64,000 nucleotides of DNA from NCBI RefSeq assembly GCF_000004075.3, contig NC_026659.2:3472001-3536000 (forward strand), in the 5' to 3' direction. A program made the position numbers and the translations under genes. The stretch's first letter is position 1. The number at the start of each line of letters is the position of its first letter. Source of the stretch: Cucumis sativus (taxonomy: Eukaryota; Streptophyta; Magnoliopsida; Cucurbitales; Cucurbitaceae). The notes below the pieces were generated by a model. That model worked only from the letters and a program-made list of their open reading frames with translations. It was not told the DNA's origin and made no database searches. Positions 12,053 through 23,635 of the stretch are shown one piece after another.

Positions 12053-12069
12053 GTTATTATTATCATTAT
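12020..12069 (+). repeat. (ATT)n microsatellite
   Basis: A trinucleotide ATT run of about 16 units, interrupted once by GTT. It creates long spurious open frames on both strands (poly-Ile). Confidence 0.9.
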
Positions 12070-14514
12070 ACTTTTCTTATTCACTTTTTAGTATGCTTAT
12101 TAAAATGTCATTCCACTCATTGTTGTTATTGTTAAAGGGAAAGTAGATATAATTATTTGTACACAGGACACACTCTTTTCTACAAGGAATCTTCACCCTT
12201 TGAATTGCTCATCAACTGTTTCTGTTTTCACTTTCTTTTTCTCATGTTTTGATTGCTTTTGAAAATTGATGCCCAACCATTTTATGTGCCATGATGTCAA
12301 AAACAAATGGGTAGAATTCATTGCCTTTTTTTCTTTTACCTTTCCTTTATTCTTCTATTGCATAGTTTGTAAATGATTGATTCTCTTAGGGGTGTTCAAA
12401 GAGCTGGAAGGTAATCAGATTACCGGATATATGAGGGTTATTGGGATGCACAAGGAATTAAGGACGGAACAAAAATAGGATCATGAAGTGTGAAAATGGT
12501 GAAAAAAAGGACTGAGTTGAAAACTGGTAGAATCAAATGAGTTTCGTATTACAAATTAAGTCCAAGATGCTCAATCAAAAGTTAGTTTTGAATTACATTA
12601 CAATCCAAACACACTTCATTACTGTCCTCCAAACAATCCCTCAAATTTCAATGGAGAATTTTCTGATGAATGACTTTAGCCGTCTTTATGTATGGAAAAA
12701 CCTTATATAAATCACAACTTTTAAATATAATTTTATAATCTGAGACAAACTAGGAGAGGATAGTTGCCAACCTCTTCATTGTTGTTCCCCTAAACTAGGC
12801 TGTTGAAGTTGTTTGAAAACTTGGTAGCATACTTTCTTGGAGAAAAAGGTTCCATTACCGACTCAATTTTCTTCAATTTCAGGATTTCTGAGAATCTTTT
12901 TTAAGAAAATATTATTGATATATGATTCATTAGTCAATTCGAGCCAGACATGTTTCCTTATCAATAGGTTTCAAAATGTTACAATTTTAATTTTGTCTTA
13001 ATTTAGTCTATCAAAACTAAAATTATTGAACTCAAATTCGAAGGTAAAATTGTAAGAAATGAAAACTAAACTCAGTATTTAGATATGGAAAAAAGGTTTC
13101 CCCAGGATTGATTTTATATGCATATGCATATGTGTGGTTTATATCTGTATATTTTGTGGTGTTTTGGCAGTAAAAATTGAATGGTGGGAAGGAATTTGTG
13201 TTTGAATTAGTGCAATGAAATCTCAGGTAAAAGGACAATGGTGTTGAGAGATTATGTCAATGATTTTGGGTAAGAAAGAAAGAAAGAAAGAAATACTTTA
13301 GATTATACATTAATGTGATCCCTTTTTCTTTTTGTTTGAATGACATTTTACTGTTTAATTCACATGCTAATCTACTTTTTTGGTATGCACTTTTGGCCCT
13401 TTCCCTATGAACTTTGCTACAAAGGAATGTCACTATGCATTTTCCCATCAAAACCCTTTCCCCACCAAAACCCTTTCCCCACCAAACCTTCATTTTATTG
13501 GTTATGTGGCCCCCAATTTTATAGCCCAAAATAATAATAATAATAAAAGGAAGTGTATATAAAAAGCTATGTGGAGATTGAGATTTTCAAATACCACCTA
13601 TTTACACCTTTCAATTAAACAAAGAGCGATTGTTTTCGATTGCAAAACCGTTAAAAATATTCACAAATACTCTAAAATTTTATAGTTTGATAGATTTCTA
13701 TTTACGTCTATTAACATCTATTAGCGATAGATGATAGTAGTTTAGTTTGGATATCTTGCTATATTTATAAACATTTTGGTTTATTTTTCTAAATTTGAAA
13801 ACTAATCCTTAATTTTGGTTTGTAATCATTTAGTCATTGTACTTAATTTTGTAACAATTTAGTCTCTACCGTAAAAAATTCATCAAAATCAAGTGTTGGT
13901 GTTTAATTTTATGATAATAGCCTTTGTGTATTTTGTAAAAAAAAAAAGTGTGTTTTTAATTAGTTTTATCGATTTGTTTACATAGAAAACCTCATCAAGC
14001 TTAACACTAAAAAACGATTATTTTTTAACCCTTGGATTAGTATGTATATTTATTTTTGTTTCTATATTTTTAGAATAATAATTAAATCATCAAACCTACC
14101 ACTACCCTTTTGATTGTAGATGTGAAATGGAGGGATTAAATTGGTTCTTTCTTTGACAAAACATATTAAAATTATTGTAATAATTACATTGATGAATGGA
14201 TTGAAATGCCCTTTATTTATTTTTTTATATATAGGGAGAAATAATACTCTAATGCTATGTGAATTATATGAACAAGATTAAGAGAGAGTGTATGATAATT
14301 AATCTTTTCAAATCTTCATAGAAACTTCTATTCAAAATTTAGATATTTGCATAAAGTTAACTTCATCGTAATTTTAATTTGAGTCTACGTTTCTGAATAC
14401 TTTTTTAAAAAACTATTTTGTAATTAAGATGAAGTGGAAATTTCTAATTAACAAATTTCAAATATTTTGTAGGGTTAGATCTTTTATTGATCATTATATT
14501 ATTATATATTTGGC

Positions 14515-14519
<5 letters not shown>

Positions 14520-14547
<28 letters not shown>
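14520..14547 (+). repeat. (TA)n microsatellite ending in (CA)n
   Basis: A TA/AT dinucleotide run immediately followed by ACACACACA. It is a compound microsatellite in an AT-rich spacer. Confidence 0.85.
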
Positions 14548-14555
<8 letters not shown>

Positions 14556-17500
14556 TATGTATCACATAAGTGAGTGAGAGAATTAAAATACAAATATTGC
14601 TAATGGTCTTAATTTTAAATATAAAACCTCAAATCATAGTATCAAATTAATTAATGGTCTCTAAGAAAATGTCCATTTGGTAGGTCAATCCCACTTGATT
14701 ATTACTTTTATTGCCACAATCATAAATAATATCTCTTTTAGTTACATTTTTTTTTTTCAGAAGAAAAAAGAAATCAATATTATGAAACTATTCATATTAT
14801 TAATTGAATAATATTAATATCATCTCTCTTTGGTCTTCCCTCACCCACCTATTAAAAAAAAGGTCAAGCTATGAAGGGAAATAAAGGATGAAACATGGTG
14901 GTTGGGCATTGAAAATGGTAAAAGGGTAGATTTAGAAAAGAAAATATATACATTAAGGTAATGTTTGCTTTAATTTGAATTTATCAATCTTAGAGTTGGA
15001 AATTTTGTGTATTTGTTGAAGTTTTGTAGAAAAAGAATTTTGGGTTTAGGTAAGGATTATTTATGAGAAGGTTTAGTATCCAAATGTGGTAATTAGATTG
15101 CTTAATTAAGACTGAGTTTATAGAACTTTGTGAGGTTATTGATGGATTTAACAACAAAGTTAAAAATCTCTTAACATTTTAATTTTGAGATACACAAACA
15201 TGAACTCATCAAATTAGAACACTCTTTTATTGAAAAAGTTAGATTGTGTAAGAAATGTTATATGAAGTACATTTGTCTTAATGTGGCTTGTAGTTTAAAA
15301 AATGGGGTAAAACCTAAAATGATGTAAATGTTTCAATAATCAAAGTTATAACAATGGAAAGTATAGGAGAGAGTGATTTTCTTTTTCTTTCTTTTTGTGT
15401 GTAATGCTCGAAAAGAAAATTGTACGTTAAAACTTAGGTATTAAGGGATTACTAAAAGAATTGTGTGATTGTATTTTCAGATTTGAAATTAGACTTGTCA
15501 GAGAGGACTACGTATTGCTTATTTTAATGTTTACACCTAATAACGTATATATACTCGTTTTTTTAGTACGATAGAACAAAAGACGCTAGAGAATGAAAAA
15601 CCAAGACAAATCAAAAGGTAAAACAAAATTAGCCCATGGAAGATGGTCTTTCGTTCCAATATAAACTGATTAAGCATCAAATTATTAATTAGAAGTTGTT
15701 TAATAATTTTAACGTAGTTTTGATATTTTCTAGTTTTAAATCTTTTTAATTAATGACATTTAAAGTTGGAATTAATTTAGTTTTCTTATAATACATTAGG
15801 GTTTTATTAAGAGTTATTTAAGTCTTGCATTTAGGTTTTTTTATATATGGAGATTTATGATTTTCTATCAGTGAAATTTTTTTGGCAGATGACAGAGCCT
15901 CAACACCATTCTTTGACAATTCTTGATTCAGGGTTTCATGCTAAGAACATGTAGATAAATTTAATCACAATACTTGTGGAATGTTCGAACTTGGAGTGAA
16001 AGAACTAGTTTGTATCAAAAGGATAATACAAAATCTAATTCATTCCCTTGGGATGTTGTGAAACTGATTGGGGATAACATTTTAGCATTTGATATTATGG
16101 GTTCACAAAATGAGTTCGTAATTTTCAAATTCTAGAGATTTTAAAACATTTGAGATGATAAGTATGAGCGACATGTATAGTCTCGTATACACCACGTTAA
16201 CAATTCTTTGTTAGGTATTTATCCTTCATATAAAGTTGACAATGACACAATAACAGGTTCAATAAATGTGTGTTTACCATATGGCTTTTAAAAAGAGTTC
16301 TCATAAGAATTTGTACACAAAGTCCTTCAATCTTTAGAGAGTTAGGGCAACTACACATTTGAATTTATGAGTTGATTCCATAACTATATCTTAACCTTCA
16401 ACTACCTTGAATTGGTATTATAAATTAACACATTTTATTAATCCCATAGACTTATTATTTGACATAATTTAATGCATTTTTTCTATGACATTTGAAAAAA
16501 TATCTGCTCATATGTAAGAACTGATCAATTTATGGATAAATTTCAAATGTAGTCTTAATAAATGTCTAAATTGATTCCTTTATATATATAAATACGTATC
16601 ATGTTTCATGATATTTTATGGAGTAAAGTTTGAAATAATGTGTTAATTAATATACGTAGAGTTCAAGGTCCCTCTCTTTTCAAGTTAAAATTAGGATTTT
16701 AAAAAAAATTAACAAATTATTTACACAACCAAAATGTATTTATATACTTGATTTTGTAAATATATATGATAGTTAAGTAAAAGTAAAACTAATGATGAGG
16801 ACTCATCGTTTTTACTTTTATTAAATAATGAGCATCTCCCAACAATAAAAATGTGTTAAAAAAAACTGATGTTATAAGATTTTTTAAAGTTTTGTGGAGA
16901 AGGGTAGTGTAGTTTCAAAAAGTACTTTTTTGCAAAGGATAAACAAACAATATATTATAATGTCATTAGCCAAACGTGAGACAAACATCTCATTTCTTAG
17001 TTTAAAATTTTCATATTCAAAATTAGTGGTTTTCACACACATTTCAACCAAAATTTAAAATTCCGAGAATATTTCTAGATTTCGAAAATTTTCAACTTTT
17101 TGATTTTGTTTGAACAAACGATGATCTTTAGGACACGCTACAACTTTTCACAAATTTCAGATTTTTTTTTCTCAATTAAAAACTTTCATTTATGAAAATA
17201 ATGAATTCGAAGATGAAAACCATATTTACTTTTAACTTACGAAAATTGTGGAAGAAAAGTATTCAACTATAAGTCAAGTAGGCCACAATTTTCATAAAGT
17301 TCTTCGAAATTTCCACTCATATTTTAAATCAAACCTTGGTAAAGGATATACAGATATGTATATATATAGATAGTACATTTAAGCAAGTTTTGATTGATTT
17401 TGATTTAGAAAAATAGTGTGAGATGAGAACGATACCTTGAATTTATTCCAAGGGAAAAAAAATTGTCACGATTAAAATTCAGCACAACAATTTGTGATAG

Positions 17501-17561
17501 AAAAGTCATATGAGTTAGAATACCAAATCCAGGTTGTTGAGACGAATACCAAACATTCGTT

Positions 17562-18434
17562 AAATATAATGTAAAATTTGAAACATATTTCAAAAATAGG
17601 TTGTTGTAAGATTATTTTTAAAAATAGATGAGTTGAAGTGAAGTCGTGTATGGTACACGACTTCGATGAATTGGACTCCACCTCTTCTATTTTTCCTTAT
17701 TTTTATACATATACTACATTTGGCTCCACATTTTTTTTATTTTCTAATTATTTATATACGTGGATCTCACACATTTCACTTTTTCTCATTACTTATATAT
17801 ATATACCCACATATAATACATTTAAATTCTAAAAATATATTTCTTTATTAAATTAATTTATTTTTTTATTTTTTTCTTTATTTATATTTAATATCACAAT
17901 CTTCAACATTTCTTATTAAATTAATTTTTCTAATTTAATTTAATTATTTCTTAATCACAATTATACATATCTTTTTTTCCAATTTTAAATTTTTTTAAAA
18001 AAGACTCATATATTAACAAAAACATGTTATTAAAAATATATTAAACAAATAAAAGTAGTAATAATAATAATTGAGAGAAGTTGAAATTACTCAAAAATAA
18101 TAATAATAATAACATTTGTAGCCACCAACGCACATGGGTAATTGAATAAAAAAAGTCAAGTTTATGACAAAAAAAAACAAGAATTGGTTCCGTAACAAAT
18201 TAAAAACTTAACGAATAATTTCCGATTGCAAATTTGTTATTATTATTATTTGTAGAGTAAGCTTCAACTTCCTTTGATTATTATTATTATTTTGTTTAAT
18301 ATATTTTTTAATAACATATTTTGTTATTATATGTATTTTTTTAAACAGAAAACCAGAAAAACATATATAGTTTTGGTTAAGAAATAATTAAATTAGAAAA
18401 GATGAATTAATAAGAAAAATTGAAGATTGAGATA

Positions 18435-18491
<57 letters not shown>

Positions 18492-19092
18492 CTTTTTTTT
18501 ATTCAATTAGTAATGTGCATTTGATTTATTATTATTATTATTATTATTATTTTGAGTAACTTCAACTTCTTCTGATTATTATTATTACTATTTTCATTTA
18601 TTTAATATATTTTTTAATAACATAATTCGTTAATATTTGAATTTTTTAAAAATTATTGAAAATTGGAAGAAAATGTATAATTTCGATTAAGTAATAATTA
18701 AATTAAATCAGAAAAAATTAATTTAATAAGAAAAATTGAAAATTGAGATATTTAAATATTTAAATAAAAAAATTAATTAATAAATTAATTTAATAAAGAA
18801 ATATATTTTAGAATTTGAATGTTTAATATATATATTATTATATGTGAGTATATATATATAAATAATGAGAAAAAATGAAATGTGTGAAACCCACATATAT
18901 AAATAATGAGAAAATAAAAAATGTGGGATACAATGTAGTATATATATAAAAATAATAAAAAAAAAAAGAGAAGATGTGGGATGCACTTCATGAAAGTGGA
19001 TTTCACCTCAACTCGCCTATTTTTAAAAATAGTTTTGCAACATCCTATTTTTGAAATATGTTTCAAATTTTACATTATATTTAAAAAATTAT
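17562..19092. mobile_element. Foldback-type element with about 590-base inverted arms
   Basis: The left arm, starting TAAATATAATGTAAAATTTG near 17561, reappears as its reverse complement ending near 19083. The match continues inward with scattered substitutions and small indels for roughly 560-590 bases: left arm to about 18155, right arm from about 18495. Landmarks shared by both arms are the paired outer motifs TTTGAAACATATTTC and AAAATAGG, TTTCACACATTTCA-type motifs, CTTTATTAAATTAATTTA, and runs of ATT/AAT repeats. Between the arms, 18190-18437 is a third partial copy in the right-arm orientation, next to a long (AT)n. CATTCGTT occurs at both flanks (17554-17561 and 19093-19100) and could be an 8-base target duplication, although the right end then carries about 9 extra bases. 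No transposase frame is present, so it is non-autonomous. Confidence 0.75.
18438..18489. repeat. (AT)n microsatellite inside foldback element
   Basis: About 26 uninterrupted AT units form a self-complementary tract at the inner end of the right arm of the foldback element. Confidence 0.95.
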
Positions 19093-19100
19093 CATTCGTT

Positions 19101-19409
19101 CCATAATATCTGCAATAAACAGTCCTAAAAGAAAAGCATTAAAAAAAAAACCATTCTTTCTAAGAGAAACATATGTGTGTATGTATATATATATCTTTTG
19201 AAAAAATTATTCAATTCGAGATCCAGCCAAACTAATAAAAATAGATGATAGTTAATGTGGATACTAGCAGTGGTATAGGAGTTTAAGAACCTATATTTTG
19301 ATCCATTAGATGAAAAATGAAAGAAGATGGTTACTCTAGCTCTACACTAACAGATAATGGAAGTGTTTTGGTTACCTTACTAGTGGTTTTCTGTAGAGTT
19401 TTAGGTAAT
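19101..19409. other. Spacer containing the 3' end of the HIR-like gene
   Basis: About 310 AT-rich bases between the foldback element and the stop codon of the HIR-like gene. The part nearest 19409 should be its 3' untranslated region. Nothing else was recognised. Confidence 0.6.
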
Positions 19410-21889
19410 TTATTCTGCTTTCAACTCCGCACTGGCAGCCTCCATCAATCCGTCACGTATTTGATTGCTAATATCCCGAACATGACCTGGTCCATGAGGT
19501 ATAAACACCGTTGTGTTCTTCGAAGAGTTTCCGAGGTCTTTAATGGTGTCAAAGTACTGAGTGATCATAATTAAATCCATGACTTCCTTGGCTGAGGTAC
19601 CTTCCACCTTATGAGAGAATTCCAAGATGTTCTGTCTCAAACCATCTGTGATTGCCTGCCTCTGTCTTGCAACACCAACCCCACCTAGGTACTTCGCTTC
19701 CGCTTCCGCCTCGGCCTTCTTTATCTGGAGAACTTTCTCTGCTTCTCCTTTGTATACACTCGCAAGCTGAAGCCTTTGAGCTGTTCGAAGGATGGACCAT
19801 ATTATTGTATGAGAAATTAGAACTCAGGGAGTAGAAACGATTTTACAAGCCATAAAGTACAAATTGAATAAATTGTCAAAACAAAATTGATTAAAAGAAA
19901 AAAGAATTCAAACCACTCGTAGAAATAGCACAATCGGGGTGGACAACTTTCAAAAATTACTTAGGGATGTTAGAGTTGACTTAATCTTCCTTGTCTATAC
20001 TCTAAAATTGCAAAATCAAGGAGTATTTTGAAAAATGTCTCTTGTATTTGAGAAATTGCTCCATGAATAAAACATTTACCTGCATTAATCTCATTCATAG
20101 CCTTGCGCACAGCAGGGTCAGGTATTATGTCAACCATCAAAATATGCTCTATGCTGTATCCATATGTCTTCATCACCTAATCCATCAAGTCAAAGTACAA
20201 TCTCATGATCATCAAGCAATTCAGCTCAAGGAGCAAACACATTTGAACTTCAAATAATTGAATTAATGGTAATCATGAGCTATTCACCACTTCGGTTGAT
20301 TTTCAATCCACTGCATACTCTAACTACAATGTTCTTAAAAATAAAAATAAAAGTAAAAAAACAAACGTAAGAGCATGTGTTATTATACTACAAACTCTTG
20401 GTCGTGTCTCTAGTACAAGGGAGTAAGCAAATTGAACCACGATCTTGATATATGCTTGGAACATTCGAATTTATAAAGTCTTCTATGGATTGTACAAAGG
20501 AATAGGTTTTGTAAACTTGGTGTTGAAATGCCTTAAATTTAATATATGATGCTTAGAAAAATGTGTAAGATAAACTCTCTAAAACTAAAGCCTCATCTGA
20601 TTTGTAATCTGAATTATTCTCTTTAACAATAAATTATTCTGCCTCTGCTCACAGAGGTAACTAACACATGTTAGTTACCACCTAAATTTATGTATTAATT
20701 CTCTTTTGTTTTACGTTTTTCATTCATCTTTATTTGTCGATCCTTAACAACTGTATTTGTCATTTGTGGATAATGTATCTGTTCAGTGTTACATTCCACC
20801 TACAATTTAATCCAAAATGTAATTACTTGAGTTACCTTCTCAAGTTCCTCCAATACAGCCTTAGCAACATCACCCTTCTGTTCGAAGAGTTCATCCAAAT
20901 TCATTCTTGGAACAAGAGCTCGAACAACTGAAATTACAATAAGACTAATCATTCAAGGAGAGCATTACCCATCAGAAAAAAGTATTGCGTGTGAAAGCAG
21001 ATTGATTATAAAAGAATTCAGACACCTACCATCGAATACATAAGCTTGTATCTGTTCTTCTGGGTTTTGCAATTCGTAAAACGCATCATCAGCATTTTCT
21101 TTGACAACCCGATACTGTATTGAGCAAAGCAATTGTACAAACACATTATCCTGCATAAATTAAGAAAATTCTTACTTACATTCCGGCAGCGTTTTAGAAT
21201 TAAAAGAAATGATGCTAATATCAGATTGTCTTAGATGTAAATGAAAAAACAGATAGATTTGTTAATGTATCCTCAAGTAATATCAATTATAAAAAAAAAA
21301 AACTGTAGAAATTCAATTCCACCATATAGTTCTTCATCACATGATCATTGTTCAAATCTCCCCAAATCATTGATCCAATCACAACTAGTTATCTCCTCAT
21401 CCTTTAATCTGTTGAATCTTCCAACCATCAATAAAATTGCACCATTTCATAACTCGTGAACTTCCAGAACTCAAATCAGATTTCAACAAGATCACTAATC
21501 ACTAAATCAAATTGGAATTCAATAACAAGCTAGAACAGAGAGTCGGTTATAAGCTTATACATATACAGAACTAAACTCCACAGTTTCGAAGAACTATAAA
21601 AAAAAAACCTCCAAAATCAGCCAATCACAAACAAAATCATTAAAAGAAAAAAAGAAAGAAAAAAAACAGATAATCATAAAGGAATAATCTAAACCTTAGT
21701 CTTGGTCTCGACACGAACATCAAGCGATCGGATCCTGGTGGAGAGAATTCCGGCGAGGCATTCTCCGGCCAAGGGATTAAGGAAACGGAAACCAGGTTGA
21801 GCCAACATCAGGAACCGACCCCATTTCTCCACAACTCCAACGTTGGATTGTTGAACACATGCACAAAACAAACAATTGGCATTCCCCAT
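19410..21889 (-). CDS. HIR3: Hypersensitive-induced response protein (HIR3-like), SPFH/band-7 family
   Basis: Five coding exons on the reverse strand: 21889-21695, 21150-21030, 20927-20836, 20176-20080 and 19780-19410. All junctions are GT..AG and phases add up to 876 nt (291 aa), the usual HIR length. The protein starts MGNANCLFC (glycine 2 and nearby cysteines suggest N-myristoylation and palmitoylation), then the SPFH/band-7 domain (about 8-190) with [43 protein letters not shown], a coiled-coil region rich in EAEAEAK, and a C-terminus with [12 protein letters not shown] and [15 protein letters not shown] proteins are plasma-membrane microdomain scaffolds that oligomerise and associate with immune receptors in hypersensitive cell death. 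The divergent N-terminus points to the HIR3 branch (AT5G51570). The next gene upstream is an LRR receptor-like protein whose Arabidopsis counterpart I recall as adjacent too. Confidence 0.94.
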
Positions 21890-22314
21890 CGCTCTCTGAA
21901 ATCTTGTAGCAAACGGTCCATGGCTTTTTACGGTATAAAAAGAGAGTTGAGAGGACCGACTTAGGCGATTGGGATGTGTAAGGTGTAGGATATGGCGGAT
22001 GAGCCTCCATTACTGGGCGATGATTTTGCAGAGAATTGAGGGTTTGGAGAATTAGCGGTTGTGATTGTGAGAATGTTAAGAACGAAAATGATTTGGTAAA
22101 TATGGAATTACGATGTCATGAAAGGACTTCGATTCTTATTTTGTTTTCTTTTTCTTTGATCAAGTCTAAGTATACGTAATTATTGATTTATAAATATAAG
22201 AACATATCACAATCTATGAATTAGCGGTGAGAATTATATTTAATGATTAATTATTGAGAGTATTGAGACTAAAATTAAAGAAATAATCATAAAAGTTACC
22301 ACTTAGCCATCAAT
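21890..22314. other. Promoter region of the HIR-like gene
   Basis: About 425 bases between the HIR-like ATG and the tRNA gene. The part next to the ATG is less AT-rich and is probably 5' leader (to about 22080), then AT-rich DNA follows. No clear TATA box at a standard distance was found. Confidence 0.5.
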
Positions 22315-22386
22315 GTGGCTGTAGTTTAGTGGTGAGAATTCCACGTTGTGGCCGTGGAGACCTGGGCTCGAATCCCAGCAGCCACA
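22315..22386 (+). tRNA. tRNA-His (anticodon GTG)
   Basis: A complete nuclear-type tRNA of 72 nt. The acceptor stem GTGGCTG (22315-22321) pairs with CAGCCAC (22379-22385), with discriminator A. The anticodon arm CCACG-TTGTGGC-CGTGG gives anticodon GTG at 22348-22350, decoding histidine CAC/CAU. The T arm CTGGG-CTCGAAT-CCCAG includes the B-box GGCTCGAATCC, and the D-region TAGTTTAGTGGT is the A-box. There is no intron and no encoded CCA. A T-run at 22391-22395 is a likely RNA polymerase III terminator. The extra 5' G of tRNA-His would be added after transcription. Confidence 0.97.
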
Positions 22387-22390
22387 TTTA

Positions 22391-22395
22391 TTTTT
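22391..22395 (+). terminator. RNA polymerase III terminator of tRNA-His
   Basis: TTTTT begins five bases after the discriminator base of the tRNA, the normal place for a Pol III stop signal. Confidence 0.7.
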
Positions 22396-23635
22396 ATTCA
22401 ATGAGTGAACATACTCAACCAAGACAGTTTCAATACTTCAAGAAATCCAACTTAATATATTTGATTTTTCAATCTAAATACTTTTCTAATAAAATAACAG
22501 TATATTGTCACAATTTTTGGAATTTATACATTATAATGTGTTCAAAATTATGAAGGTTTCAAAAGAAAGAAAAAAATGAGTATTCAATTACTTATTTTAG
22601 GTTAAATCATAAAAGATAAAATAAGATAACAAAAATACCCAAAAGGATTTGTTTATGGTTTCAGAAATGTGAATTTTAAAAATTTTGAATTTTAGTCTTT
22701 TAATAAAAATAGATATCATAAACTAAACAAATTGATAAAGAACCAATCATGCAATCCAAAAGAATCCTACCATCCTTTTCAAACAACATAGTCTAGAGAT
22801 TAATAAAACTAGCCCAAAAATTACATGAAGAGCTACCCCACAAGACATTGCAATTTATTTGAAGATATAGTGATGTTCAACCAACTCAAAAATATGAATA
22901 ATCTATACTACTCCATCTAAATTCTAAGTGTTGGTTAAGTTGAATTTTTTTGTCTCTTTTAGATTAGGTTGGATCTAGATTACATTTTCTTTTATTATAA
23001 TTTAATGTTTAACTATAAAAATGTAATTAAAAAAATAACTAACCCAACTAAAGGGTTGAGTCGGAGACTACTATTTCATATTGTTTGGATAATCGATCTA
23101 AACAACTCGAATTTTTTGAGTTGATCCAAACAAAAATTGTTGTAAGTTAAAAAGAAAAAAGAGGACAAAATATACATTAAAAGATGAAGATGCTTTTGAA
23201 ACAATAACATTCATTTGAATTCAATTTTTTAGGTTCAATCTATTAAGGAAGTAATTTAAAACACCAAAAGAAAACAATAAAGGAAAAGGAGAGAAATAGT
23301 AAAATGTCTAAAAACCCCTTGCTTCCTTTGACAAGAGCATAAGAACAACTTTCACAAGATTCTAAAAATTAGGGGACAGTTCCTCACTGTCTTAGTCAAA
23401 AAAATGTTAGCAATTAAAAGAGGCAGCAGCAGCAGCAAGGTGGTGACAGCCAAAGTTTAGTCCTTGGGAAAAGGACATTTCAAATAGTTCATACACAAAA
23501 CTATTCACTAAATGAGAAGAAAAATAAAAAAGGAGTTAGAGACATCAATGAGCAAAGTTAGCCAGCCAGCCATTCATTCACACCTTCAAAATTACCACAA
23601 CCTTCTTTCTGTTTCCTTTTGTATCATACCATCTG
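22396..23635. other. Spacer between tRNA-His and the LRR receptor gene
   Basis: About 1.2 kb of AT-rich DNA. The part from about 23300 to 23635 is less AT-rich and is probably the 3' untranslated region of the receptor-like gene. It includes a short GCA trinucleotide run near 23423. Nothing else was recognised. Confidence 0.55.

Larger units (their letters stand above)
7872..17553. other. Long spacer with scattered exon-like islands
   Basis: About 9.7 kb without a gene I can name. The first few hundred bases are the probable 3' untranslated region of the hAT-like gene, followed by T-rich and GA-rich simple sequence (8303-8376). Between about 9230 and 11140 base composition is less AT-rich and there are splice-flanked open stretches (9785-10006 and 10825-10896 on +, 11016-11136 on -) that I could not assemble into a protein. 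Beyond 11140 the DNA is AT-rich, with a (ATT)n run, a dispersed repeat at 13648-13795 and (TA)n at 14520-14547. It could host a non-coding RNA gene or a decayed gene. Confidence 0.6.

Noticed and set aside
11819-12091. Overlapping 77-90 codon frames on both strands
   Set aside because: They are produced by the ATT microsatellite (poly-Ile tails), with no family resemblance.
17405-19066. Several 60-90 codon frames in both orientations
   Set aside because: They fall in the foldback arms, are rich in Phe/Tyr/Ile from AT-rich DNA, and mirror each other because of the inverted repeat.
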